Of a DNA stretch of 64,000 nucleotides, positions 47,548 to 61,253 are shown one piece after another. This DNA comes from Strongylocentrotus droebachiensis (Eukaryota > Echinodermata > Echinoidea > Camarodonta > Strongylocentrotidae). The notes under the pieces were generated by a model. The model was not told the origin of the DNA, did no database searches, and worked only from the letters and a program-made list of their open reading frames with translations. The translations under genes and the position numbers were made by a program. The DNA lies in the NCBI GenBank assembly GCA_035222895.1, contig JAVYIG010000167.1:476501-540500 (forward strand), in the 5' to 3' direction. Position 1 is the stretch's first letter. Every line of letters starts with the position of its first letter.

Positions 47548-48293
47548 TTAAAGGAAACCTAAACCCAAAGAATAAGTGTAGGTATTCTGAAAAATGAGAT
47601 GTATTCCTGCCCTTTCATGTACAATATTCCTTACGAAAATGTACAAGATATATATAAGTGAAGATATTCCTGGCATGATGTGATGCCTGTCAGCATGACA
47701 TGGGCGCAGCCATTTTCTTAAAAATGTGACGTATCTGTTGAAGTTGTACATGTATCATGCACCAAGCTTTAGTTGGAAAGAATTTTTAAATCAATAACGA
47801 AACCTTTACTTTTCAATGAAAAAAAAATAACAACTGAGATGATAGAAATTATATTAGGTGAAAAATAAATAACAGGGGCACAATTGTAACAAATTCATTT
47901 ATAAAAATACTACACTATAGCAGTTGACAAATCTATTTCATTTATGAGAAACCTTCAACCCAGAAGAGCACTCACTAATTCATGCAATTTGCGTTCTGGC
48001 GAGTATAGTAAAAAGGATAATAGCAGGTGAATGAAATGCTTCATCACCACACACGTCTGGGAAAGAAGCATCCATAAATTTGAATACATTTACTTGATAA
48101 ACGACTTCGCATAGTACGTCACATTATCAAGAAAATGGCGCTGCCCATGTCGTGCTGAGAAACTGTACTTTATTTTTGCTTTATACCTCTCTCATACACT
48201 TTGGTGGGGGATCTTGTAGATGTATGGGTAATAATTACATAATAAATCTCTCAGAATAAGTAAAGTTATTACTTGGAGTTCGGTTTCCTTTAA
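47548..48293. mobile_element. TTAA-flanked element with TTAAAGGAAACC ends
   Basis: The left end is TTAAAGGAAACCTAAACCC and the inverted right end is TTAAAGGAAACCGAACTCC. Absent from gene 1 near 500. No transposase. Confidence 0.75.
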
Positions 48294-48919
48294 CCCGAGG
48301 ACTATTAAATTCTCGTCTAATTCCCATATGTTTAAAACAGGGACCATCTGGCTTCTTAGACAAAGGGTTCAGACATACATTGTCCACCATAGAGAATGAG
48401 ACTCATTTGCTTCTTGTTTCTACAGTGTACAACAGCACATGTACATGTACATAGAGGGTATCTATTGTAACATGTTTCTCTGATGATTAGACAATCACTT
48501 CCTTGTTTGGTCCCCTTCACTTACATCAATACCACAGGTTTACAACTTTCATCATCATAACAAAAGAAGCTTAGCTACCTTGCTACAAAGGTCATTATCA
48601 CAACATTCTAGACGTCATTGCTTTGTATTTCACTGATTGATTTCTGTTTTATTTATCATGAATAACACAACGAAGTAAAATTTGATGTTGAATTTGTATC
48701 AAACACCTATCCACTCTCCATATTACCAAATAGAACGTGAATGAAAGGAGCATATATAGAGAAGAAACAATCTTTAATTCACAAAACCATTTATCGATTC
48801 GAGTGTAAACTGAAACTTTCTGTACAATCTTCACAATATAAGTAATTTCATCATTTTAAGCACCAAATAAATAAGCCATCGTATTAAAGTATGCCATTGC
48901 AAATTATGAGATGTGATAA

Positions 48920-49257
48920 GGCGAGGCGTCAAAAATAAATATACCAGCCGGCGGCAGCTAACTGCACTTATGCGTCTTGGCTGCATTTTTTAAATTAGCT
49001 CAGCCGGCTACCGCTGGCGGTAGGAAATGGCATTAAAATGCATGCGCCGGCTGCCGCCTATCGAATGGAAACCGAGCCTCGGAAAAAGCTAGAAAACATG
49101 AGCTCAGCCTGGCTGCCGCCGACGGGAGGACAGTGATATGCCGCCAAACTCCAGCCTCTCGCATGGAAGCCGAGCCTCTTCTTAAGGAGGTCGTCTTGGC
49201 CCCCGCCGGCCTAATTGAACCAGCCACCCGCCGCCTGGTTCACCGCCACATCCTGCC
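48920..49257. repeat. Left CG-rich subterminal zone of large element copy 2
   Basis: Same as 21768-22105. Confidence 0.65.
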
Positions 49258-50857
49258 AAACGATATCTTCATAAAGCAGAATCTAATTTGTCAGAGCAAA
49301 AGAAACAGCGCCATCTTATCATCACTGATAAATAACTCGAAAAAACAGTATAGCCTTGCGAAAATAATCTTTTCAGATTGGACAGCCTTATAAACCCCAA
49401 AACAACAATAACAACTTGTCACTAGAGACAAATATGTGGTCATTATTTTCTGAAATGCCTTTTTCAATAAAGAGACCAGTCGTACCGTGGATATATGTGG
49501 GCTCACTTCATGTAGATGCATCCTGCCTGTAAATGGATTAGATGCCTTGTATTTTCATATTCAAAAAAATAATTTTGGTAACAACATAAGATTTGCTATT
49601 TTAAATTACTGGCTCGCCTATTGTTTATAATACCCAAATCATATATTTGTGTTTATTTTTGTTATGCTTCAATGATATAAATCCTATTATATTCCTTACT
49701 TTAAGAATCTTTCCTAATCCTGCCATCTGATTGGTTGAAAGTGAAGTCGTGATTTTAACTATGCCCGCCAAAATGATCTGTTTTTAAATATGCCTGCCAA
49801 AATGTTATCTTTGTCAAGTCGAGGTGAGGGAGATAATATTATCTTTGTCAAGTCGAGGCGAGACAGATAATATTTATATAATATTATAATATGCCGCCGT
49901 CATGTTTTTAAGTTCTGATGAGTTGCGTTTGAAAGATAGAGTTCAGTCTAGAAATCAGGGGTACTTTGTTTTTCGAAGAATTTAGAAAATATAAATCTAA
50001 CGTACATCTCTATCAGTTATTTGGGGACTGAATAGATAATAAAAAAAAACATGTCAACGGCAAGCAAGACAATGAAGCATATATTGTCGTATAGCTTTTT
50101 ATTAAATGAATTTTCTGTAAATATATTGAGTAAAAAGGTCGATAATAGAAAATGGTAGAAGGTATAAACAGTTTTTCTTCGAGTGTATTTTTTTCGTTTA
50201 AAATAGAAATTCTATAGCTCTATTAAAAAGAAAAAGAAAACAAAAGCTATGTCGAGAATACAAGTGTGTGATTTAGAAGGAAAGATAGAAATATCAATAA
50301 TTGTCCGGCCAGCGCACGTCTTAATTATCTGTCTTTAGAAAGCGGCCAAATTCAAAGAGTCTTTTAAAAAGCGATTACTAAAGAAACGTCACAGGCACAC
50401 TATCCTACTTGTAGCTACTTGCTCCCTATATATATTAAACTTCCCCAATCGGTGCCCGTTGGTCCCCCATGATCCTCTTTTCTTTATGTTAAATGAGAGC
50501 TGAGTTTAATGAGATAGCCACCTGTCACAGTGACCTCGCTGGCTCGCTGGGCGGTCTAATCCCTTCTGGCTGAAGTAGTAAAGCCTGCCTTTAAAGAAAG
50601 AGAACATGAACTCTTAATCCATGTCTGAATTCAATTGCCCCCTCCCTCCTCCTGCGCGAAGCGCGGAAGCTTTGACGTTTCATTAAAATATTACTAGAGA
50701 AAGAAGACGATTCTTTGTAGAGTTCTCGACTCTTAATCCTTGTCTGAATTTAAAAAAAAAGCTCTTTCTCTGCTACTTTTTCTTCCTCTTCCTTTTCCTT
50801 CTTCTTCCTCGTCCTCTTCCTTTTTCTCCTCTCTTTTTTTTTTTGGGGGGGGGGAGG

Positions 50858-51162
50858 GGACCTTATTGTGACACTGGCAGGTCACGTATTGGCATGGGGT
50901 TCAGGGGTGGAGCCCCCGGGAGCTCAGGGATTTTAGGCGTTTAATTACGGTCAGATAAACATTCAGGGGCCCGCTTTAGAGCCTTTGGTTTGGTCCAGAA
51001 GGCAGAGCCGCCGGAAGCTCAGGGGTTTAAGGCGTTTTTATTACGGTCAGGGGAGTATTTCTTGATACTATTTTATTTTGTGACACTGGCAGGACACTCT
51101 TTGACTTGAGGCCTAGGGGACGAAGCCCCAAGAATTTCAGGGGTTTTAGGCATTAAATTACC
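50858..51162. repeat. GC-rich repeats, copy 2
   Basis: Same as 23706-24010 at an offset of 27152. Confidence 0.75.
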
Positions 51163-51743
51163 GTCAAATGAACATCATTTAGCAACATTTTTAAGTCACC
51201 GTAAGGTTATGGAATTAGAAATAAACCACGTTTGAATTTTGCCTCCCCCGATCCACAACTTGTTGGCTTCTTTTCTTTTCTTTTCTTTTCTTCTTTTCCC
51301 CTTTCCTTTATCTCCTCTTTTCCTTTTTTCTTTCCCTTTCCTTCTTTCGCTCTTAATTTGTTTTGATTGGAGTTGGGTTGGGGAGGGTTGGGGAGGCAAC
51401 ATCCTGAGAGGCAAGGCCCTCGATCTCCTTACCCCCTTTTCTTTGCTTCTTCCTCTTCTTTGACCCATGTATTGTTCGTGAAATCCATGCAATACTGTTT
51501 AATGCGCCCACAGGCCTTGCAGGGATGGCGCATAGAGTCCCTTTTATATACCAAGAGTTGTGACACGAAGCGTCCGTTTTGTTGCGTTTTGTTGGAAACA
51601 GTTATGGCGTTTGAATTATAATTTGGACATGCTTGGAGTCATCAGTTGATTGGGTGAAACAAGCCCCTTGCGTGCGGCAGGGAAAAATAAGGCATGCCAT
51701 TAATAGGGTGCGACCATCCATTTTAGATCCATTTTAAAGATAC

Positions 51744-52282
51744 TATGTCCCTTTTGCAGCCTACATCAAATTATGTAGAACTTTGCAGGAATTATGAATA
51801 TGTTATGTATGTCCTATCTGTGAAATTTAAACTTCAGCAGTGTCCTAATATTCAAATTATGCAATGAAACCGGTTTACTTGCTTGACTTCACTGTCAGAC
51901 ACTATTGGGTGACTGACTGGCTTTTTTCATCTTTGGTAATAACATATATATTAAGTGAGCTGTAAAGGGTACATGAGCATTTGTCTACATCAATAACCCA
52001 CTTCTTGTTTCTTGTAATGGCCAAAATTAAACTAATTGAATATTTGCGAAGCATAAAACGTACTACCATTCCGTACAATGGTCTGAAAATCAGACTATTA
52101 CTTACTGGCTCTATAGCTCCTAAGTCGATTCGACGACTAATAGTCTTTATTTTCCCACTTAAAGACATTTTCAAGCTCCCTTTTTTTAGGGAAGTTCTAA
52201 ATTAGTATTGTCTTTCAAATGCCGTTGGAATTTAAACTTTTCATTTTTTGGCCTGCAAATGGGACTAATTATTACCTTCTGA
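51744..52282. mobile_element. Copy of the 549-bp TTAA MITE in the second large element
   Basis: Same sequence as 24592-25130, shifted by 27152 bases. Confidence 0.7.
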
Positions 52283-52886
52283 AGTGTTTTTATGTTTTTG
52301 TTAAAAGGAGGGGGCCCCCAAAAAGGAAGCGGGCGGGGACGCTAAACATGTATATTTGTGTTAATTGCCTTATGCTGTTGTTGTTACTTGTTCGTGTGGC
52401 GGTGCGTCATGGAAAAAAATAGAAAAAAAATAAGTTAAACAGACACATACGAAAAGAAAAGTAAAAGTTAGGATTCACGATCTAACGTACACCTTTATCG
52501 GTTATTTGGGGACTGTATATAAATATAAATAATAAACAACAAGTCAACGGCGAGCTCAACAACTATAAGCATCTGTTGTCATATACTAGTAGCTTTTTAC
52601 TATACGTAGTCGCGCGCTCGGTGACTCAACGCTAGTTTGATCGATTTTGTCCGGCTTGCCAGATTCTATTGTTCTGGCGCGGATTAAGGCTGCCTAACTT
52701 GAATTACCCAAAGTATCGGCATGGCATAGGCTATGTGTGTGGAGGGAGGGGGTGATTCTTTTTTTAATAATGTTAGATTTTTCTAATGTTCAATGTTTGA
52801 TGAATGTTCTGTAAATATATTGAGTAAAGCATGACGTCGAAAATGTCTTAGCATGCTGCCCGACACGTCCAAGGCATAGGTTGCAC

Positions 52887-55800
52887 CCCAACTAACAATT
52901 AAACGTTTTCTGAACGTTCTAAAAAGGTTCCAAATTGGTTTTCTAAACGTTTTGTGAAAACGTTCAAAAAACGTCTATTTGTGGTAGGTTGAAAGCGTTT
53001 TTTGGAACGTTCCAAATGGACGTTTTTTGAACGTTTTCTAAACGTTTTTAGAACCAATAAAAAACCTTTTAAAGATTTGCTTTTAAGTGCAAGGACCTGC
53101 AGAAAACCTGTCGGACGTTTGGGACGTTTTAAGAACGTTTTAAGAACCTTAAAAACGTCCGGAAAACCTTTTAGGAACGTCTAGAACGTTTCTAGGACGT
53201 TTAAAGAACGTCTAGAACGTCCAAGAGAACCTTTTAAGAACGTCTAGAATGTACTGGAAACGTTTTGAGAATGTTCAGAAAACCTTTAAAGAACGTCCAG
53301 AACGTCCTGGAAACGTTCAGAAAACCTTTTAAGAACGTCTAGAACGTCCTGGAAACGTTTTTAAAACGTTCAGTAAACCTTTTAAGAACGTCTAGAACGT
53401 CCTGGAAACGTTTTAAGAACGTTCAGAAAACCTTTTAAGAACGTCCAATATACAGTGAATTTTTAATAAACGCTAGGTCACACATGTATTTGATTGATTT
53501 TATGAATTTATTATCAAACATATTTACAAAATATGTACAAAGGCTTGGCAATACAGTACATCATGTATATTTGAAAAAGAGTATTGGTATTTCCCGAAGT
53601 GCCCCCGAACGAACATACAATTCTGATATTAAGAATAAATTGTTATTTGATCAAAATAAATATATTTTTATTCAAAATATTAAAAATGCTTGAAGACTAC
53701 TTTGAAGGAAAAAATCTGAATAGTTCTTTAAAAAGCAATTGATATAGATATTTAATTATTATTTTAACAAACATTAAATGCATAAACTGAAAGTAACGGG
53801 TCATTTTGAATATTAACAGGGGTTTTACTTGGCCGTTTGTGATTATTACTTTGCACCGTGATGGTGCAGGTTTTGGTTTTAAAGTTAAGTTTGACCAATA
53901 CTAAACTATCCCTTTAAAACTATAGATACATAACACATGAACAATCTACAAATAATACACAATAATCTGATAGATGAGTTGAAGATATGTCATTAACTGG
54001 CAAATATGAATACTCATATATTTACGGGTCTATGTCTCTATGAATATACAAGGCAAGATATAAATTAATAGTGTCAACACATGAACAATCTACAAATAAA
54101 ACATAAGAAAATAATAGATGAGTTGAAGATATGCCTCATTAACTGGCAAATATGAATACTCATATATTCACGGGTCTAAATATACAAGGCAAGATAAAAT
54201 GAATAGTGTCAAGAATTTGGCAGCACACATATAGCAACTTTGGTAACACACTTTATAAAAGCAATTTGAGTTATTTACAGAACCTGGCAATTCATGCCAA
54301 AAAGATGCCCCAGCAAATGATTAAGAAATCTTTCTATAATAAGTCTTGATCTTTGGTAAAACCACATAGTGCATAGAATTTCTTTGTGTACTATATCAAT
54401 GTGAATAAATTCACCAGAACCTTTTAACAAAATGTCAGAAATTATCATTAAATACATGTGAATAACCGATTTAGCTATGTGCCTCCACCCAGGATTAGCT
54501 TCATCATCCGGTGCAAATTATAACTATTCAAAAGAGTACATGTATTTACTTTCTCATCAACTTCTACAAGTGATAAAAATGTGACTATTTTAAGAAGTCA
54601 CATTTCGAGTGAAAGTACGGAGAAAAAAAATATGGAAACTACACTCGTTTCAGCTCTACAAATTGGCAACACTGATGACATCAACTGTGAGTAGCTATCC
54701 ATCAACTTTGTACACAAAATTTCATATTTTCTAAATTTTCCTTAAAGTTACACATTTCCACAGCTTTTGATCAGAGTATGTTCAGATTACTAATGACGAA
54801 TAGCTTTTTACACAACATGCTTTGACTATGGGGGTTAGAAAATGTGAAATTTTGTGTACAAAGTGAATTTAGAGCTACTCAAGATGTCATCAGCATTGTC
54901 AAATTGAATAGCCGAGAGTAATTTACTAGAAAATGTAAAAAAGAGTAGTTTCCTTAATTTGTTTTCCTTACCGAGTTTGCCCATTTCTTATTTTAAATTT
55001 TGTTCAAATTTGTCTCGTTTGATTGAAGCAGTGAAATTTCTAGGGTAGATTTCCCCTTTAAATCCGTGTAAAAAATTGTCCTTTTGATCGACCAAAGATT
55101 TAGTGGGCAGGTCAAGATTTCCCAGAAGCCTTGCATTGGACCTTGCATCTTACTTCAAATATAAAATCAACACAAAACACATGAACAATCTACAAAAAGC
55201 TATTTACAATAAACTGATAGAAATGTGTTGAAGATTATGAATTATTAACAGGCAAATATGAATACTCAAGTTTAAGGGTCTATGAATATAGAAGACAAGG
55301 TTATAAATAAACTGTGTCGAGAGTTTGGCAGCACACACATTGGTTTCAGATGAATACTCAAGTTTAAGGGTCTATGAATATAGAAGACAAGGTTATAAAT
55401 AAACAGTGTCGAGAGTTTGGCAGCACACACATTGGTTTCAGCATCCTTACAAAAAGTAGTAAATTTACAGACCTCTACAACTTTGTCTTGCATTCTCAAC
55501 AAGATGTTGGCAATTCAATCCAAAAAGATGCACCAACAAAACTGTTATGTCGCTGATAAAGTTTCTCCATTATTAGCTGAAATGGTCAAATTTGGTTTCA
55601 ATATGAGTTTTAGGATTTTTGCATTGCCCCTGAATGAAGGTATCTTAATCTACCTTGAATGAAAATTTGGTGTTCACTGGTTCGGTAAACGGCTCCCTCA
55701 GGTCTTCCACAAAATTCAACGGCCGCTCCCGGTTTGGACAAAAGCAGTTTTTGTACCAACTGCGTCAGCTGCTGCTGCCCTTCCTCCAGCCTCTGCAGCG

Positions 55801-58778
55801 TACACAGTACCTGCACTTGAAAATTGCCTGAGAAGAAAAAAACAGACACATAAAATGCATTATAATAACAGTTCAAGTCATTAAAAAGTTTGACAGCAAA
55901 TGAATAGGATATTTTGGCGAGATATGTTTGATAGCTGTCCAATTTAGTCACTTCAGGAATATATCACCCAGCTTCAAAGACAACACCTGTGCAGCGCTTC
56001 CAACAAAGTATACATACTGTAAGGATTTAAAAGCGACTCTTCTGTAAGAAAACTATACCCATGCCTTGTTGATAAAATAAATTACATGTACGCCGCGATA
56101 ATCTGTCTCTCTTATCCAATCCAACAGTATATTAGTGTAGCAACTTAGTACAAATGGCAAATGTTGTTTTGTTAGTTAATACACTCTACAGTATATGTTC
56201 TGATAAAAAAAAAACTCAGAAACTTTTGTTTGTGAAATGCTATCTGAAAAAAACTTACTTTCCGAAGCCCGAGCCCTTGCTGGAGTTGTGGGTGGGAACT
56301 GAAAAATGCGATGTGGACTTCGACTTCGCATTCAGTTTCGGCATTGGTATCTCCGCTGCCACAGCCTTAGTCGTTCCTCCGCGTACATGTTGTTTTCTTG
56401 GGTCCGAACCGATTCAAGATCTGAAAAATAGAGACACATTGCAGATGTTAAAAGGGATATCAAGACATGAAAAGAATTCTCATAAACTGAACAAACTTTT
56501 GGGTAATGCACACTTCTTGTCCAAAATTTATGCCTAGATTACAAATTAATGTCCAGTTTTGCCGGAATGGTGCCACATCTATTAATCATCATTTTGCATG
56601 GCTGGGACACAAAGCAGGTCTAGCTATATCAAATAAATTATCTTAGGTTTTCATCATCTGTTGGATTTTGAAGAAAACGAGAAATAAGATGTAAATTATA
56701 CGTCTCTGGCCGAGCCAAGCACTACTAACCATCAAGAGACAAATACTTACCAGCGTCACTTCCGGAATCACTTGAAGATTTGCTAAATCTCTGGGGAAGA
56801 CGTCTCTTTCGCTTCTACACAGCATCATCTTCCGGTACCAGGTTTGACGTGTCCTCTGCCTTCCTGGCGATGTTTTTTTGTGCTTTCACATAGTTGCCTG
56901 TAGACCCTATGTACAAATAAACAAATCAATCTTTAAGTCAATCTACGTTATTGGAAATCAATTTCTTTAAATAATGTGTCATCTGAACTAAAAATAATTT
57001 TTTTAAAGGGACGAAATTGAGAACAAGATATAGATCTAGACTAGGTCTCAATATTTCTATAAAAACAAAATCCATACAAAAAAGGTGGTTTGGGAGCTAT
57101 TTCAATTGCCTAAAAAACAAACCTGTTGTAATAGGGGGTGGGATAATATAAAGTTGCTAAATGGTGGTGGAGGGAAAAGCATGGAATGTTCCATTCCCGT
57201 GGGATTTTAAATGCTATTGAGGGAAGAGTAAATAAGTCAAGAAATGAGATGGTAGTCGAGGGACTTATTTTCTTCACGAAATTGCATTTTAAATCCCGAT
57301 GGGAACTTTCCATGATTTTTCCAGACAGCAAAGTTAACAACTCAACTGTTTTAATCATCCGATTACCATGTAATGTAATGAGCCATGCGCACATACCCAC
57401 TCCAGCAAAGAGTCAATGCTATTATGCGTATTGACCTCTAGCACTGCACTACATGTTAATAGGCAGTATTTGCTCAAAAGGAATAGTCAATACACACATA
57501 ATACACAAATGCACTTATCATGCCGATGCGGCTGTAAGCAAAGTTTGACAGTAGACAAACAATTTGAATTTCTAAATTGTTCTTTCTAACAAAATAACAT
57601 CGGTAAGTTGAACAAATTGTATTTTATTACTGCTATTTAGGTGTCATCAATTGTCACTAAAGTACCGATTTTTAGTGAAAGAGTTTTGTACAGTGGTGTT
57701 TGAAATGTTGAGTATCAATAGCACAGCTTTTAATACACAGCCAGGATAGTAATGCAGCTATGTATGCACTAACTCCATTTCTCCAAGTTATGTGTGCACA
57801 TAGCCTAGCCTACCCAATTACCATACCAGTCAATGCAATGAGAGTTTCAACGGCCTGCACATGCGACATAGAGTCTACCGTACTTTTGGTTTTAATGCAA
57901 ATAATCAATATTTTATTCCATTTTACATGCTTCAAAATCAATCAAACAAAGCTTAAATTCCTTACAGATATCAAAATGTTAAAATAACGCTTACCTCGGT
58001 GTCGCAATCTAACAGATTATTTGAAATCTCGAAGTCACGTCATCAAGCAGTCAATTCGTCAGTTAGTTTAAAACACGCGGCAAGCTAGCTGTGCATGATG
58101 GAGCTCGAGCGAGCGCGCCGCACCGGCCGTGCCGGGTACGATTCACTGGTACGATGATATACGGTGCGTCCGCAGTTGACCCCCCTCTCCCCTCCATGTA
58201 CGTACGCACTTTGTATACACGTGGTTGAATGGAGCATATAAATGACGTAGCGCGGTCGGTATGATTGGGCTTGGGGGGGGGGGGGGGGGGGGGGAGGGGC
58301 ACAAACATTATATGTGAGGGGAAGGGGTCACTACTTTTCTTCAAATAATGTCACCTTATGTTTTCTATTTTTTTCCCTCAAAATTGTTGGGGGGCACGTG
58401 CCTCCCCCCATCGCTACGCCACAGGAGTGCATCAGTTTGACATACCTCGACCCACCCCCATGCGTATGCATGTGGCCTAATTTCGCCAGCTGGTATTTTT
58501 TAAGAAATATTTTTTTGGACATTAAAAATAAATTCAACAAAATACGTCTGAATAAAACGTTGTGTAAACGTTTTACAGGACCTATCCAAGAACGTTTAAT
58601 TTGTAACGTCCACAAAACGTTTTCTGAACGTCTTCAAAAGACCTAGCTCCGCAGCGAATGTAAGGTCCCAACTTAGACGTTATATAAACGTTTTTTAAAC
58701 GTTTAATATGGACGAAGACGTACAGAACCTGATAAGAACGTTCTGTAGACGTTTTAAAAACGTTTTGTGTTTGCTGGG
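52887..58778. mobile_element. Nested 5.9-kb element with ACGTT-rich ends, copy 2
   Basis: Same as 25735-31619, seven bases longer owing to a G run near 58270. The AC duplication is kept. Confidence 0.75.
55587..56897 (-). pseudogene. Stop-interrupted spliced gene in the nested element, copy 2
   Basis: Identical exon structure to 28435-29745, offset 27152, with the same stops. Confidence 0.5.
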
Positions 58779-58779
58779 A

Positions 58780-59061
58780 CGCCATTAATGGCATGCCTTA
58801 ATTTTCCATGCCACACGCATCCGGGCTTGTTTCACTCAATCAACTAATTACTTCATGCATGTCCAAATTATAATTCAAACGCCATATCTGTTTCCAACAA
58901 AACGCAACAAAACGGACGCTTAATTCGTGTCGCAACTCTTTGTATATTAAAGGGTACTCTATATGCCCCATCCCTGCAGGCCTATGGGTGCATTAAACAG
59001 TATTGCATGCATTTCGCGAACAATACATGGGTCAAGGTTCCCCTTTGGTCTTCGACACCCC

Positions 59062-59097
<36 letters not shown>

Positions 59098-60935
59098 TCC
59101 TCTCCCTTTCAAACGTGCCTTCCATCATATGGCAAAGTTGCGTTCACATGTTATTCGCCGTATTAAAATGATGGTGTAAGATATAGAGCAAAATAATTAA
59201 AAGTATATAACGAAAAATATTAAACTTGGAAAAAAGAACAGAAAAATGACAGTGCTGATTAATTGAGGAGTTGCAAATTGATCTGAAACTTAGGTGGCGG
59301 AAAATATATATTATTGACCGGGGGCGCAAAATTGGTCTTTTACTAAGATGGCGAAAAATTGATCTGAAATTTCGGGGGGGGGGTCGCAAAATTGATCTGA
59401 AACTAAGGGGGCGGCATTTTTATATTCGATTGAGGTAGCGCAAAATTTATCTTAACCTGTGGGGCGCAACATCTATCTTAGACTAAGGAGGAGGCGCAAA
59501 ATTGACCTGAAACTAAGGTGGGCGCAAAATGGATCTTTCATTGAGGGGGTGCAAAATTGATCTGAAACCTTTTGGGCAGAAATTTATTTTGTATTGAGGC
59601 GGCGCCAAATTGATCTGAAACTAAGGGGGTAGGACGTTTATATGTTATTAAGGGGGCGCAAAATTGGTCTGAAACTAAGGGCTCGCAAATTTGATCTGAA
59701 ACTTAGGGTGCAGAAATTTATATTTTATTGAGGTGCCGCAACTTGTTCTGAAACTTAGGGGGCGCAAAATGTATATATTACATTGAAGGGCCCGCGCCAC
59801 ATTGATCTGGAACTTGGGGGGGGGGGGGTAGGACGTTAATATGTTATTGAGGGGGCGCAAATTGTTCTGAAACTTAGGGGGCGCAAACTTAGTTAAGTTG
59901 ATCATGTAACATATACGTATTGGTGTGTACTCCAAGGTTCTGGAATTAACCAAGCCTTGGTTATAAAGTAACAAACACCGGACATAGAAAAATGTAGCCT
60001 ATATGCGACTACACAAAAATCCTAGAAGACAATATGCATTGCAAAGCCAGAATGTGTTGTTATTGTATCTGCTCTATTAAACGTCGCTCTTTTTCCAAAT
60101 CCCCCATTTTAAGATATGACTTTCATTACGACTAAGTTTGTAATCTTCAGAATGTTGGTAGTGAAGAATCATAAAATCACAGAACGTAGATAAAAACTAA
60201 AGCATATACATGTATGTTCTGTTAACCCTCTGAAGGCAGAAAATGCACAATGCGATACACCAGCATCGCATTGCACTTTTTATTTTTTTTGTTTTACGGT
60301 AATGTTTTTAAAGTTAACTGTAATGTTCTCAAATATGTGTACATTCATTCTCTTCATTATCATTCTCATTTTCTTTTTCTTTTGTATTTAGTACCTGTTT
60401 ACTCCTGATTATGTTGTTGTTATTGCTTTTTCGTGGGGCGGTGCGTCATGGAAACAAATAGAAAAAAATAAGTTAAACAGACATATACGAAAAGAAAAGG
60501 AAAAGTTAGGATTCACGATCAAATACTCTATCTAACGTACACCTTTATCGGTTATTTGGGGACTGTATATAAATATAAATAATAAACAACAAGTCAACGG
60601 CGAGCTCAACAACTATAAGCATCTGTTGTCATATACTAGTAGCTTTTTACTATACGTAGTCGCGCGCTCGGTGACTCAACGCTAGTTTGATCGATTTTGT
60701 CCGGCTTGCCAGATTCTATTGTTCTGGCGCGGATTAAGGCTGCCTAACTTGAATTACCCAAAGTATCGGCATGGCATAGGCTATGTGTGTGGAGGGAGGG
60801 GGTGATTCTTTTTTTAATAATGTTAGATTTTTCTAATGTTCAATGTTTGATGAATGTTCTGTAAATATATTGAGTAAAGCATGACGTCGAAAATGTCTTA
60901 GCATGCTGCCCGACACGTCCAAGGCATAGGTTGCA
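58780..60935. repeat. 2.16-kb satellite unit 1, copy 2
   Basis: Matches 31621-33770 except for tract lengths. Confidence 0.9.
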
Positions 60936-61217
60936 CGCCATTAATGGCATGCCTTAATTTTCCATGCCACACGCATCCGGGCTTGTTTCACTCAATCAAC
61001 TAATTACTTCATGCATGTCCAAATTATAATTCAAACGCCATATCTGTTTCCAACAAAACGCAACAAAACGGACGCTTAATTCGTGTCGCAACTCTTTGTA
61101 TATTAAAGGGTACTCTATATGCCCCATCCCTGCAGGCCTATGGGTGCATTAAACAGTATTGCATGCATTTCGCGAACAATACATGGGTCAAGGTTCCCCT
61201 TTGGTCTTCGACACCCC

Positions 61218-61253
<36 letters not shown>

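Larger units (their letters stand above)
46640..48919. repeat. Gene-2 copy of the duplicated receptor intron
   Basis: Collinear with 155-1583, interrupted by inserts at about 46869-47407 and 47548-48293, and cut by the large element at 48920. No exon is supported. Confidence 0.8.
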
